DNA of 64,000 nt from Flavobacterium sp. Lineage in GTDB: Bacteria > Bacteroidota > Bacteroidia > Flavobacteriales > Flavobacteriaceae. The stretch is from NCBI GenBank assembly GCA_016714905.1, contig JADKBW010000004.1:212697-276696 (forward strand), given 5' to 3'. Positions 17,385-27,025 of the stretch are shown piece after piece; the stretch's first letter is position 1; every line of letters begins with the position of its first letter. Under the pieces are notes generated by a model. The model saw only the letters and a program-made list of their open reading frames with translations, had not been told where the DNA came from and ran no database searches. The position numbers and the translations under genes are program-made.

Positions 17385-18474
17385 CTACTTCTTAAAATAC
17401 ACTTTTAGAATATTTTGAGCAGCGGTAAATGGTGAAATTTCATTATTTGCTACTGCTTTTTTATTGGTTTCTATTAACGTCAAGATTGCTGGATGTTGGA
17501 AGAAATTGATTTTCAATTCTTCAACAATCGTTTCCATCATCCAATATTGGTTTTGTTCTTTTCGCTTTTCGAAGAAATATGTATTGTTTTTCGTCAAGTT
17601 CAAGTAGTCCTCAATCATTTTCCAAACATTCTCAATGCCGTCACCAGTTACCGCACTGCAAGTAGTTGCTGATGCCGTCCAACCTGATTTCTTCGCAGGA
17701 AATAAATGCAGCGCACGATGAAATTCGACTTTAGCCAAATTGGCTTTTTTAATATTGTCCCCGTCCGCTTTGTTAATGACAATCAAGTCCGCCATTTCCA
17801 TAATACCGCGTTTGATACCCTGCAATTCATCGCCGGCGCCAGCGATTTTTAGCAACAAAAAGAAGTCCACCATGCTATGAACTGCGGTTTCCACTTTGTC
17901 CAACTCCCACGGTTTCTATCAAAATGGTATCAAATCCGGCAGCTTCGCATAATGAAATGGTTTCTCTTGTCTTGCGTGCGACTCCGCCCAAAGTTTCTCC
18001 AGAGGCGGAAGGTCTGATAAAGGCATTCTTGTCTTTGACCAATTCTTCCATTCGTGTTTTATCTCCCAGAATACTACCATGGGATATCGTACTGCTCGGA
18101 TCAACCGCCAACACCGCGACTTTCTTTCCCAGACCAGTTAGCTGTTTTCCAAAGGCTTCGATAAACGTGCTTTTCCCAACGCCAGGAACTCCAGTAATTC
18201 CAATGCGTACCGATTGATTCGCGTGTGGTAAACAAGCCGCAATAATTTCATGAGCTTTCTCTAAATGTGACGGATTGGTACTTTCAATAATCGTAATGGC
18301 GCGACTTAACGACGTAATATCTCCTTTCAAAATGCCATCGATAAGTTCGACTGATGAGGGTTGCGTTTTTCGAAATTCCTTGAGATGTCCAACAGCCGAA
18401 CTACTAATCATTTCGGGTGGAGAAATGCCAGGATTTTCGTGTAAGGCAGAATCTTTTTTCTTTGGAGTATTCAA
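17385..18474 (-). pseudogene. meaB: methylmalonyl-CoA mutase-associated GTPase MeaB, frameshifted
   Basis: MeaB (ArgK family) is a G3E GTPase that loads and protects B12-dependent methylmalonyl-CoA mutase. The N part has the P loop GVPGVGKST, AVDPSSTISHGSILGDKTRM and LIETVGVGQS. The C part carries MVDFFLLLKIAGAGDELQGI and VINKADGDN. The two parts are in different frames; removing one base of the doublet at 17891-17892 restores QSETAVHSMVDF, the family sequence. The joined length of about 362 residues is normal. The cobalamin adenosyltransferase at 27.5 kb and the carboxylase operon at 57-60 kb fit the same propionate pathway. Confidence 0.85.
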
Positions 18475-18540
18475 GTGAAAAACATTTTGGTAAATTTAGT
18501 AAAATAATCGAGTTGCCTACATTCACTAATCAATTTCAAT

Positions 18541-18610
18541 CTTAAATGCGTTAAATGGTTAACTTGCATTTTTTGTTTTGAACCATAAAAGGCAAATAAG
18601 TTCCTATAAG
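18541..18610. repeat. dispersed 70-bp palindrome, degenerate copy P2
   Basis: CTTAAATGCGTTAAATGGTT faces AACCATAAAAGGCAAATAAG across a T-rich loop. It is clearly the same family as the copies at 13469 and 39471 but less perfect. It lies between divergent genes (meaB minus, AEC plus). The rest of the 18475-18759 gap shows no gene. Confidence 0.65.
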
Positions 18611-18759
18611 ATTTAGGGTTGTCGTTTTCCAAAATAGTCGATTGACTTTGCTCTTAATTTTCAAGTATTAACACATTATTTTTTAGATACCTTTTACTTT
18701 TTAAAACTTGTTTTTGTCTTTTTTTGACGTTCCTTTGCAAAAAAATAACGACAATCCGA

Positions 18760-19671
18760 ATGGATAGTATTATCTTATTATTTCTGTGTTTGATTTTGGG
18801 TTATGGATTGCAATTCGTTACTGCTTTTCCAAAAAACGCCCACCTCACACTCAACCAATTTGTCATTTATATTTCGTTGCCAGCTTTGGCTTTGTTTTAT
18901 ATTCCAAAAATAGAAATCAATTCACAGTTACTTTATCCGCTAGGCATTGCCTGGCTTGGATTTATCTTATCATTCTTGTTTTTCTACCTAATTGGCAAAA
19001 AACTCAAATGGTCAAATAAGTTGATTGGTTGTCTCATTATTACCGCTGGTTTAGGCAATACATCCTTTGTTGGTTTTCCGGTCATTCAGGCATTATTTGG
19101 AGAAGAGGGTTTGAAAACTGCGATTATTGTTGATCAACCTGGCTCATTTGTAGTCATTTCGACTTTGGGAATTATTACCGCTGTTTACTTTTCAAAAGGC
19201 CAAGCCACAGCAAAAGAAATGACCAGAAAAATTCTTTTATTTCCACCTTTTATTGCCTTTTTTATTGCGTGCATCATGTGTTTGCTTGCAGTAGATTTTC
19301 CCAAAGATTTTCAAACTGTTTTTCAAAAACTGGGCAGTACAGTCACGCCAATCGCTTTATTGTCGGTTGGATATCAAATTAAATATGACAAGAACAGTCA
19401 ACATTGGAAATTCTTGCGACTCGGATTATTTTTCAAGCTAATATTGACGCCTGCTTTTTTCTATTTTTTATACAAAGTGGTAGGCAATGGAAAGGGACTG
19501 GCAGTCGATGTCTCGATTATGGAAGCTGCGATGGCACCGATGATAACGGGAACCATTCTCTCTGCGTCCTATGGACTCAAACCCAAATTGAGCAATATGA
19601 TGGTGAGTGTTGGCATTCCATTGTCATTTATCACCTTAGCTTTTTGGTATTTTATACTTAAAACCTTTTAA
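18760..19671 (+). CDS. AEC family transporter
   Basis: This is a ten-helix auxin-efflux-carrier family permease of 303 residues. It opens MDSIILLFLCLILGYGLQF and contains the conserved GLGNTSFVGFPVIQALFG and the C-terminal repeat MEAAMAPMITGTILSASYGL. Bacterial members export or import organic acids such as malate; the substrate is not predictable. The ATG at 18760 is chosen because the upstream ATG at 18724 would add a charged extension. Its stop directly abuts the next ATG, so translation is probably coupled to the following MFS gene. Confidence 0.83.
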   Translation: MDSIILLFLCLILGYGLQFVTAFPKNAHLTLNQFVIYISLPALALFYIPKIEINSQLLYPLGIAWLGFILSFLFFYLIGKKLKWSNKLIGCLIITAGLGNTSFVGFPVIQALFGEEGLKTAIIVDQPGSFVVISTLGIITAVYFSKGQATAKEMTRKILLFPPFIAFFIACIMCLLAVDFPKDFQTVFQKLGSTVTPIALLSVGYQIKYDKNSQHWKFLRLGLFFKLILTPAFFYFLYKVVGNGKGLAVDVSIMEAAMAPMITGTILSASYGLKPKLSNMMVSVGIPLSFITLAFWYFILKTF

Positions 19672-20871
19672 ATGCAAGCAACCGAAACGCATAAAGACGC
19701 TGTAATTTCAAAAACGATTTTTTCGATTTTGTTCGCGATTAGTTTTGCGCATTTGCTCAATGATTTGATTCAAGCGATTATTCCTTCGGTGTATCCGATT
19801 TTGAAAGAAAAATACCATCTATCTTTCTCTCAAATCGGACTCATTACTTTTGCCTTTCAGTTCTCAGCATCTATTCTGCAGCCATTTGTGGGCTACTACA
19901 CCGATAAGCATCCAAAGCCTTTTTCGCAAATTTATGGGATGTTGTTTTCACTAGCGGGAATTGTTTCCCTCTCTTTTGCCAATAGCTTTGAGTGGATTGT
20001 ATTGTCCGTAATGCTCATCGGAACAGGTTCGGCAATTTTCCACCCAGAATCGGCTCGAATTTCCAATTTAGCTTCTGGCGGAAAACGAGGATTGGCGCAA
20101 TCTATTTTTCAAGTGGGTGGCAATATGGGAACGGCGTTGGGTCCGCTGCTGGTGGCGTTAATTGTAGTACCACATGGCCAAGAGTATATTTTGTGGTTTG
20201 TGATTGCAGCAGTCATTGCATTAGGAATTATTAGTAAAATTGCCTTTTGGTATCGCGATCATCTTATTTACAGAACCAACAAACAGGCGCTGTTTTTCGA
20301 TTTACACGACCTTTCCAAATCGCGGGTAAAATGGAGTATTGCTATTTTACTCATCGTGATTTTCTCAAAGTTTTTCTATTCTGCGAGTTTGTCGACGTAC
20401 TATACTTTTTTCTTGATGGACAAGTTTCAGCTTTCTATTCGTCAGGCGCAATTCCATATGTTTATTTATCTGATTGCCTATGCATTCGGGACTATTTTAG
20501 GTGGTCCACTTGGGGATAAGTTCGGTCGAAAGTATATTATTTGGTTTTCGGTTTTTGGTGCTACACCATTTGCTTTGCTGCTGCCGTATGTGAATTTGTT
20601 TTGGACCGATGTGTTGATGATTGTCATCGGAATAATTATTTCGTCGGCATTCCCAGCAATCATTGTTTACGCACAAGAATTAATCCCGAAAAAACTCGGA
20701 ATGATTTCTGGTTTATTCTACGGATTTGCTTTCGGCATGGGCGCATTGGGTTCGGCTTTGTTGGGTATTTTGGCGGATCACACCTCCATTCAGTACGTCT
20801 ACCACATTTGTTCTTTCCTTCCCATCATCGGGATCATTTGCTATTTTCTTCCGAATTTGAAGAAGAAGTAG
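19672..20871 (+). CDS. MFS transporter, fosmidomycin-resistance (Fsr) type
   Basis: This is a 12-helix major facilitator permease of 399 residues. The order FAHLLNDLIQAIIPSVYPIL, FQFSASILQPFVGYYTDKHP, GTGSAIFHPESARI and FQVGGNMGTALGPLL is characteristic of Fsr-like exporters. The second half repeats the MFS loop in GGPLGDKFGRKYIIW. Fsr exports fosmidomycin in E. coli; the natural substrate is unknown. The gene starts directly after the AEC transporter stop. Confidence 0.83.
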   Translation: MQATETHKDAVISKTIFSILFAISFAHLLNDLIQAIIPSVYPILKEKYHLSFSQIGLITFAFQFSASILQPFVGYYTDKHPKPFSQIYGMLFSLAGIVSLSFANSFEWIVLSVMLIGTGSAIFHPESARISNLASGGKRGLAQSIFQVGGNMGTALGPLLVALIVVPHGQEYILWFVIAAVIALGIISKIAFWYRDHLIYRTNKQALFFDLHDLSKSRVKWSIAILLIVIFSKFFYSASLSTYYTFFLMDKFQLSIRQAQFHMFIYLIAYAFGTILGGPLGDKFGRKYIIWFSVFGATPFALLLPYVNLFWTDVLMIVIGIIISSAFPAIIVYAQELIPKKLGMISGLFYGFAFGMGALGSALLGILADHTSIQYVYHICSFLPIIGIICYFLPNLKKK

Positions 20872-20896
20872 TGGACGGTTGTAAGTTATGGGTTCT

Positions 20897-20990
20897 GGGC
20901 GTGACCGCAAGGGTCGGGCTTTTGCACTCGCTTTTTTGCGCTGAACGCCATCGCAAAAAGAGCTCAAACAAAGCGCAATCCCTCACGCAG
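20897..20990. repeat. GC-richer inverted repeat (Q-type)
   Basis: The stretch GGGCGTGACCGCAAGGGTC leads into CTCGCTTTTTTGCG, then CGCAAAAAGAGC after a short loop, and ends CCCTCACGC. The arms can pair. It is richer in G+C than its surroundings and lies directly upstream of copy C of the 80-nt element in the 20872-21193 gap, which shows no gene. Confidence 0.6.
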
Positions 20991-21028
20991 TACTCGTTTT
21001 CATTCCAACTCTCGAATTTATTACGATT

Positions 21029-21109
21029 CCCTAGCCCCGATGGAAACGGCATCCTTTTGTTCTGGGGTTCAGAACAAAAGATATAGTGGAGAGCGGGAAT
21101 AGCTCCTAA
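21029..21109 (+). repeat. dispersed 80-nt hairpin element, copy C
   Basis: It starts CCCTAGCCCCGATGG and ends GGGAATAGCTCCTAA. The central stem is CTTTTGTTCTG / CAGAACAAAAG, eleven base pairs, and differs in sequence from other copies while staying complementary. Confidence 0.82.
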
Positions 21110-21193
21110 CTCCAAATAGAATAACCAATCGACAATTTTTTAATTTGGTCAACTATTTTCAAAACACTAATTTTACGCTTCAATTTTACGGTT

Positions 21194-22609
21194 ATGATCA
21201 CTACTTCACAAATTACAGGGCAAGTTCTAGAAAAACTGGCGGCAATAGTTGGCGCATCTTTCGTATTTACGGATCTCGAAACGCGAAAACATTACGGACA
21301 CGACGAAACGGAAGATTTTGTTTTTCCTCCCGGTGTCGTGGTCAAACCAGGAACGCCAGAAGAAGTAGCTGCTATTTTGATGATGGCAAATGAAGCACTT
21401 ATTCCAGTCACTCCAATTGGAGCGAGAACAGGTTTGAGTGGTGGCGCATTGTCTGTTTATGAAGGCATTGGTTTGTCGATGGAGCGTTTTAATAAAATCC
21501 TTCACATCGACGAGCAGAATTTGCAAGTAACGGTTGAACCAGCCGTAATTACACAAGTGTTGCGGGAATCTGTGGCTGAAAAAGGACTTTTCTATCCACC
21601 CGATCCAAGTAGTCAAGGTAGTTGTTGGATTGGAGGAAACGTCGCCGAAAATGCAGGTGGCGCACGTGCAGTGAAGTATGGTGTGACCAAAGATTATGTG
21701 TTGAATTTGGAAGTGGTTTTGCCAAACGGAGAAATCATTTGGACAGGTGCAAACACTTTGAAAAATTCTACTGGTTATAATCTAACGCAACTCATGGTTG
21801 GGAGCGAAGGAACCTTAGGAATCATTACAAAAATTGTTATGAAACTGTTGCCTAAAAATACGCACAATATCTTAATGTTGGTGCCATTTTTCAAAGCGGA
21901 TGAAGCGTGTGAAGCGGTGTCTGCGATTTTTAGAGCCGGTATTGTTCCGAGTGCTTTAGAGTTTTTAGAACGTGACGCCATTGATTGGGCGATTCGGTAT
22001 ATCGACGGATTGAATGTGCCGATTGGTCCTGAAATCAAAGCGCATTTGTTGATTGAAGTCGATGGGAATTACCCGGATATTCTCTTTCAAGAAGCAGAAA
22101 AAATCATGGGTGTGGTTGAGCATTTCCAAATAGATGAGATTCTTTTTGCTGATACGGAAGACCAGAAAAATGCACTTTGGAAAATGCGTCGTTCGGTGGG
22201 AGAAGCGGTAAAATCAAACTCCATTTATAAGGAAGAAGATACGGTAGTGCCGCGTTATGAATTGGCGAATCTTTTAAACGGCATTAAGACCATCGGAAAC
22301 AAATACGGATTTCAATCGGTTTGTTATGGTCACGCCGGTGATGGAAATTTACATGTGAATATTGTAAAAGGCGACCTATCCGATGAAGCATGGGACACAG
22401 AAGTGACCAAAGGAATTCGGGAAATTTTTGAACTGACCGTGTCTTTAAAGGGAACACTTTCTGGTGAACACGGAATTGGATACGTGCAAAAGAATTATAT
22501 GGATATCGCTTTCAACAACGCGCAACTGCAATTGATGAAAGGCATTAAGGATGTTTTTGACCCCAACGGTATTTTGAATCCAGGTAAGATTTTCCCGGAT
22601 AATTTATAG
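21194..22609 (+). CDS. FAD-binding oxidase, GlcD/D-lactate dehydrogenase-like
   Basis: This flavoprotein of 471 residues oxidises 2-hydroxy acids (glycolate or D-lactate type). The PCMH FAD-binding domain (about 40-215) has PIGARTGLSGGAL, PDPSSQGSCWIGGNVAENAGG and STGYNLTQLMVGSEGTLGI. The C-terminal FAD-oxidase domain carries YGHAGDGNLHVNI and the terminal GTLSGEHGIGY and FDPNGILNPGKIF. It lacks the iron-sulfur extension of fused enzymes. The exact substrate needs comparison with characterised members. Confidence 0.87.
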   Translation: MITTSQITGQVLEKLAAIVGASFVFTDLETRKHYGHDETEDFVFPPGVVVKPGTPEEVAAILMMANEALIPVTPIGARTGLSGGALSVYEGIGLSMERFNKILHIDEQNLQVTVEPAVITQVLRESVAEKGLFYPPDPSSQGSCWIGGNVAENAGGARAVKYGVTKDYVLNLEVVLPNGEIIWTGANTLKNSTGYNLTQLMVGSEGTLGIITKIVMKLLPKNTHNILMLVPFFKADEACEAVSAIFRAGIVPSALEFLERDAIDWAIRYIDGLNVPIGPEIKAHLLIEVDGNYPDILFQEAEKIMGVVEHFQIDEILFADTEDQKNALWKMRRSVGEAVKSNSIYKEEDTVVPRYELANLLNGIKTIGNKYGFQSVCYGHAGDGNLHVNIVKGDLSDEAWDTEVTKGIREIFELTVSLKGTLSGEHGIGYVQKNYMDIAFNNAQLQLMKGIKDVFDPNGILNPGKIFPDNL

Positions 22610-22613
22610 TATT

Positions 22614-22709
22614 TAACCGCAAGGTTCGCAAGGTTTTTACGCTAAGAACGCTATGTTAGTAGATAAAGACATGGCGTCCTTTGCGAAACCCTAGCGTTCT
22701 TAGCGGTTA
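22614..22709. repeat. inverted repeat of TTTGCG/GGTTAA type after the FAD oxidase gene
   Basis: The left arm (22614-22653) contains TAACCGCAAGG and GCTAAGAACGCTA; the right arm (22677-22709) contains TAGCGTTCTTAGCGGTTA, a near-perfect complement, with a 23-nt loop. It lies in a convergent gap and could act as a terminator although no long T tract follows. Related CTTTGCGG words occur at 13640-13690 and 13966-14012. Confidence 0.65.
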
Positions 22710-22720
22710 GAATTGGTCAA

Positions 22721-22831
22721 CTAATCTCTTTTGGGACTGTTTTTCTTATCGCGTTTTTCCGCTTTTTTTTCTTTTGCCGTTTTTAGCGGTTCTTTTTTTA
22801 CGGTCTTTTTAGCGTCTTGACTTTTGGCCAT
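22721..22831 (-). CDS. very small lysine-rich protein (36 aa)
   Basis: An ATG at 22831 opens MAKSQDAKKTVKKEPLKTAK and continues to a stop at 22721. Sixteen of the 36 residues are lysine and several are acidic, so the chain is highly charged and probably unstructured. The frame is clean and follows directly behind the secreted-protein gene on the same strand. I know no function. It could be a nucleic-acid or ribosome-associated peptide, which is a guess from composition. Confidence 0.5.
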   Translation of the reverse strand: MAKSQDAKKTVKKEPLKTAKEKKAEKRDKKNSPKRD

Positions 22832-22888
22832 GGTGTTGTTTTTAGTTAAATGGTATGCAAGTAAAGATAATATTTATTGTCTTCAATC

Positions 22889-23470
22889 TTAAAGTCCCAA
22901 CTGTTTTTTTACTGCATCATCGAGGATGTTTTTTGAAAGCGTACGTTGTTCTACGTCATCCATATTCATAAATTTCCATTCATTTTTGGTGGTTGCATCA
23001 GCAATAGCAATCAATTTAGAAATTCGTCGCACGTTGAAACTATTGCGTTTCGGTTCGAAAGTGACATCTTTGGTTTGGTCTTTTTCTCGCAAGAAATTGG
23101 CTTCGATGAGTGAAGTATTCGAATCTAATTTTGTTTCATAAAAGTAACGTGCAGGATTTCTATAAGAGATTATGCAGTACATTTTGCCCTCTATTTTTTG
23201 AATTTCGCCATATTGAAAAACCATTTTTTCCAATTGTATTCGCATACGATACTTTTCATTTTGATAATCGTTATCCAATTTGTCAAGAAATTTTGTTCTG
23301 CCGAAGTGTTCGACGATGGCTGGATAGGTTAGGTTTGCGACACCATCGAAATCCATCGTGTAATTGGCGTCGTAGATTTTTTTAGTTTCTGCTTTAAGTT
23401 GCTCGATGGTTTGTGCCGGAGAGAAGTAAGAAACAAGAAGCAAGAGTATTATGGAAAATTTAGAATTCAT
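22889..23470 (-). CDS. secreted hypothetical protein
   Basis: This 193-residue protein has a signal peptide (MNSKFSIILLLLVSYFSPAQ). The mature part has no motif I can name; it is mixed alpha/beta with GKMYCIISYRNPARYFYETK and ends NILDDAVKKQLGL. The pattern of a periplasmic or surface protein with a cystatin-like fold is possible but not proved. It is followed by the small lysine-rich gene on the same strand and lies downstream of secA. Confidence 0.6.
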   Translation of the reverse strand: MNSKFSIILLLLVSYFSPAQTIEQLKAETKKIYDANYTMDFDGVANLTYPAIVEHFGRTKFLDKLDNDYQNEKYRMRIQLEKMVFQYGEIQKIEGKMYCIISYRNPARYFYETKLDSNTSLIEANFLREKDQTKDVTFEPKRNSFNVRRISKLIAIADATTKNEWKFMNMDDVEQRTLSKNILDDAVKKQLGL

Positions 23471-23579
23471 GATTGAAGTATTTTTTTCAAATATAAAAAA
23501 TCCCCAACTGTATTCACAATTGAGGATTATTATTTAATGTGGAGCGACCGACAACTGTCAACTGCCAAGCGACAACTTT

Positions 23580-26500
23580 CTATTCATTCACAATTACCCA
23601 TTCTCCTGAGTTTATCATGCTTTCTGCTTTTTTATATTTCATAGTGTCTGTTTTTCCGCTCATGATGTGCTTGATGGTCACCGTATCATTGCGGTTAATT
23701 TTTGGCATTTCGCGTACGATCGTTTCCGTAACTTGACGTTGTTGCGTTTGTCCCGCTTCACGGTTTTCTGCTGCCAGCGAATCACTATTTGGGATTTCGT
23801 CTTTACTTGTTTTGTAATTTTCTTTCACCTTCACTTGTCGCGCTTCTTGAATAGCCGGCGCACTTTGTTGTGGCAAATCACCTTTAAATAAGAATGAAAT
23901 CACTTCTTTATTCACGCCATTCAACATCGAACTAAACAAGTTATACGCTTCGAATTTGTAGATGAGCAAAGGATCTTTTTGTTCGTGAACCGCTAATTGA
24001 ACCGATTGTTTCAATTCATCCATTTTGCGAAGATGTTTCTTCCAAGCTTCGTCGACGATGGCTAACGTAATGTTCTTTTCGAAATCCGCAACCAATTGTC
24101 TTCCTTCAGTTTCGTAGGCTTTCTTCAAATCAGTTACGACATTCAGGGTTTTGATTCCGTCTGTAAAAGGGACAACGATACGCTCAAATTGATTGTTTTG
24201 GTCTTCGTAAACATTCTTGATGATTGGCAGCGCTTCACGAGCAGATCTTTCTGTTTTTGCATTATAAAATTCTAACGCTGCTTTGTAGACTTTTCCAGCC
24301 AATTCCACTTCGCTTAATCTTTCAAATTCACTTTCAGAAACTGGAGCAGTAATCGAGAAATAACGAATCAATTCGAATTCAAAATTCTTGAAATCATTGG
24401 TTGCTTTGTTGGATGCAACAATCACTTCACTCGTGTCGTACATCATATTGGCGATATCTACTTTCAATCTTTCACCGTGCAAGGCATGTCGGCGGCGTTT
24501 GTACACCACTTCACGCTGAGCATTCATCACATCATCGTATTCTAACAAACGCTTACGAACGCCAAAATTGTTTTCTTCTACTTTTTTCTGAGCACGTTCT
24601 ATCGATTTGGTCATCATCGAATGTTGAATCACTTCACCTTCTTTCAATCCCATTCTATCCATTACTTTTGCTACTCTTTCCGAGCCAAACAAACGCATGA
24701 GGTTGTCTTCTAACGACACGTAAAATTGTGAACTACCCACGTCTCCTTGACGACCAGCACGTCCGCGCAACTGTCGGTCAACACGACGTGAATCATGACG
24801 CTCTGTTCCTACAATGGCTAATCCGCCCGCTGCCTTGACTTCAGGGGAAAGCTTAATATCCGTTCCACGTCCAGCCATATTCGTAGCAATGGTTACGACG
24901 CCAGGTTTTCCAGCTTCCTCGACAATTTGTGCTTCTTGTTTGTGCATTTTTGCATTCAAAACGTTGTGTTGAATGTTACGCATTTTCAACATTCGACTTA
25001 ATAATTCAGAGATTTCAACCGAAGTGGTACCAATCAATACTGGTCGACCTGCTTTTGATAATTCGGTTACGTCTTCGATCACTGCGTTGAATTTTTCACG
25101 AGTTGTTTTATAAATCAAATCTTCTTTGTCTTTTCGTGCCATTGGGCGGTTGGTTGGAATCTCCACCACATCCAATTTGTAGATTTGCCAAAGTTCACCC
25201 GCTTCTGTTACTGCCGTTCCAGTCATACCCGCCAATTTGCTGTACATTCTGAAATAGTTTTGAAGCGTCACGGTAGCGAAAGTTTGCGTTGCGGCTTCAA
25301 TTTTTACGTTTTCTTTGGCTTCGATGGCTTGGTGTAATCCGTCTGAATAACGACGACCATCCATGATACGACCGGTTTGTTCATCGACGATTAAAATCTT
25401 GTTATCCATAATCACATACTCAACATCTTTTTCAAAAAGTGAATAGGCTTTTAGCAACTGCGTTAGCGTGTGAATACGCTCACTTTTGATAGAAAAATCT
25501 TGGAATAACTTTTCTTTTTCTTCTGCTTCTTTGTCTTTTTCTAAACCTAATTTTTCGATTCGTGCAATTTCAGTTCCGATATCTGGAAGTAAAAAGAAAT
25601 TTTCGTCTGTATCTGAGGAAAGAAATTTGACTCCATTGTCTGTCAATTCTACTTGATTGTTTTTTTCTTCGATAACAAAATATAACGCTTCATCCACTTT
25701 GTGCATGTCACGATTGTTGTCTTGCATGTATTGATTCTCGGTTTTTTGCAACAATTGTTTGATGCCTTCTTCACTCAAAAACTTGATTAACGCTTTGTTT
25801 TTTGGTAAACTTCTGTACGCTCTCAATAGGTTGAAACCGCCGTCTTTCATGTTGCCTTCTTTTACCAAACGTTTCGCTTCAGTTAGAAAACCGTTTGATA
25901 ATTGTCGTTGCAATTGCACCAGGTTTTCGATTTTTGGTTTCAATTCATTAAACTCATGACGGTCGCCTTGAGGAACTGGACCAGAGATAATCAAAGGTGT
26001 ACGGGCATCATCAATCAATACAGAATCGACCTCATCGACGATGGCGTAATTGTGTTTGCGCTGTACCAAATCTTCCGGCGAATGCGCCATGTTGTCTCTC
26101 AAATAATCGAAACCAAATTCGTTGTTGGTTCCGTATGTGATGTCAGCGTTGTATGCTTTTCTTCTTTCTTCAGTATTCGGTTGGTAGTTATCGATACATT
26201 CTACAGTCAATCCGTGAAACTCAAACAATGGTGCTTTCCACGTACTATCACGTTTGGCTAAGTAGTCATTTACGGTTACTAAGTGCACACCGTTTCCAGT
26301 TAAAGCATTTAGGTAAAGTGGCAAAGTCGCTACTAAAGTTTTTCCTTCCCCTGTTTGCATCTCTGCAATTTTTCCACTGTGAAGTACCATACCACCAATC
26401 AACTGAACGTCGTAGTGAATCATATCCCAAGTGATTTCTTTTCCGGCAGCATTCCATGAATTGGCCCAAACGGCAGTATCACCAACGATATTGATGTACG

Positions 26501-26933
26501 ATTTTGTCGCAGACAATTCGCGATCTTTCGGGGTTGCAGTTACGACTAATTGGGTGTTTTCTTTAAATCTTTTGGCAGTTTCTTTTACCACTGCGAAGGC
26601 TTCTGGAAGGATTTCGTTCAGTACTTTTTCAGATATTTCGTAGGCTTCTTTTTCTAAAGCATCGACGGAAGCGTATAGGTCTTCTCTTTTGTCGATGTCT
26701 TCGATTGTATCAGCCTCTTGTAGCAAGGCGGCAATTTTACTGTCTTTTTCTGCACGCGCTTGTTTGATCTTTTCTTTAAATTGAGTCGTTTTTGCTCGTA
26801 ATTCGTCATGAGACAAATTCGTCAAAGACGCTTCTATGGATTTTATTTTGGTGATGGTTCCTTGCAAAGCACCTACGTCTTTTTTGGATTTATCTCCTAC
26901 AAATATTTTTAATATATCGTTAATGAAACTCAT
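23580..26933 (-). CDS. secA: preprotein translocase ATPase SecA
   Basis: SecA drives secreted proteins through SecYEG; here it must feed the many signal-peptide and T9SS proteins in this segment. The DEAD motor has MQTGEGKTLVATLP (Walker A), the DEVDSVLIDDARTPLIISG block and GRGTDIKL. The second motor domain carries RRVDRQLRGRAGRQGD. The length of 1117 residues is larger than E. coli SecA (901), as usual in Bacteroidota, because of insertions in the first motor domain and a longer tail. The C-terminal zinc-binding CxC motif is absent; the end reads SGEWVIVNE. Confidence 0.95.
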   Translation of the reverse strand: MSFINDILKIFVGDKSKKDVGALQGTITKIKSIEASLTNLSHDELRAKTTQFKEKIKQARAEKDSKIAALLQEADTIEDIDKREDLYASVDALEKEAYEISEKVLNEILPEAFAVVKETAKRFKENTQLVVTATPKDRELSATKSYINIVGDTAVWANSWNAAGKEITWDMIHYDVQLIGGMVLHSGKIAEMQTGEGKTLVATLPLYLNALTGNGVHLVTVNDYLAKRDSTWKAPLFEFHGLTVECIDNYQPNTEERRKAYNADITYGTNNEFGFDYLRDNMAHSPEDLVQRKHNYAIVDEVDSVLIDDARTPLIISGPVPQGDRHEFNELKPKIENLVQLQRQLSNGFLTEAKRLVKEGNMKDGGFNLLRAYRSLPKNKALIKFLSEEGIKQLLQKTENQYMQDNNRDMHKVDEALYFVIEEKNNQVELTDNGVKFLSSDTDENFFLLPDIGTEIARIEKLGLEKDKEAEEKEKLFQDFSIKSERIHTLTQLLKAYSLFEKDVEYVIMDNKILIVDEQTGRIMDGRRYSDGLHQAIEAKENVKIEAATQTFATVTLQNYFRMYSKLAGMTGTAVTEAGELWQIYKLDVVEIPTNRPMARKDKEDLIYKTTREKFNAVIEDVTELSKAGRPVLIGTTSVEISELLSRMLKMRNIQHNVLNAKMHKQEAQIVEEAGKPGVVTIATNMAGRGTDIKLSPEVKAAGGLAIVGTERHDSRRVDRQLRGRAGRQGDVGSSQFYVSLEDNLMRLFGSERVAKVMDRMGLKEGEVIQHSMMTKSIERAQKKVEENNFGVRKRLLEYDDVMNAQREVVYKRRRHALHGERLKVDIANMMYDTSEVIVASNKATNDFKNFEFELIRYFSITAPVSESEFERLSEVELAGKVYKAALEFYNAKTERSAREALPIIKNVYEDQNNQFERIVVPFTDGIKTLNVVTDLKKAYETEGRQLVADFEKNITLAIVDEAWKKHLRKMDELKQSVQLAVHEQKDPLLIYKFEAYNLFSSMLNGVNKEVISFLFKGDLPQQSAPAIQEARQVKVKENYKTSKDEIPNSDSLAAENREAGQTQQRQVTETIVREMPKINRNDTVTIKHIMSGKTDTMKYKKAESMINSGEWVIVNE

Positions 26934-26978
26934 AATTGGGTGTATAAAAGGGTATTGATAAAGTGCGCAAATTTAAAC

Positions 26979-27006
26979 AAAAAAAAAAGCCTCGTGAGAG
27001 ACTTTT
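26979..27006 (-). terminator. terminator after the DUF2795 gene
   Basis: On the minus strand AAAAGTCTC and GAGGCTTTT form a stem with one mismatch around TCAC, followed by a long T tract. It lies between the DUF2795 gene and secA, both on the minus strand. Confidence 0.6.
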
Positions 27007-27025
27007 CATGGGTTTTATTATTTTT

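Noticed and set aside
20541..21086. 181-residue plus-strand ORF overlapping the end of the Fsr-like MFS gene
   Set aside because: The first part is an out-of-frame reading of the MFS gene and the rest is repeat DNA. No family pattern is seen.
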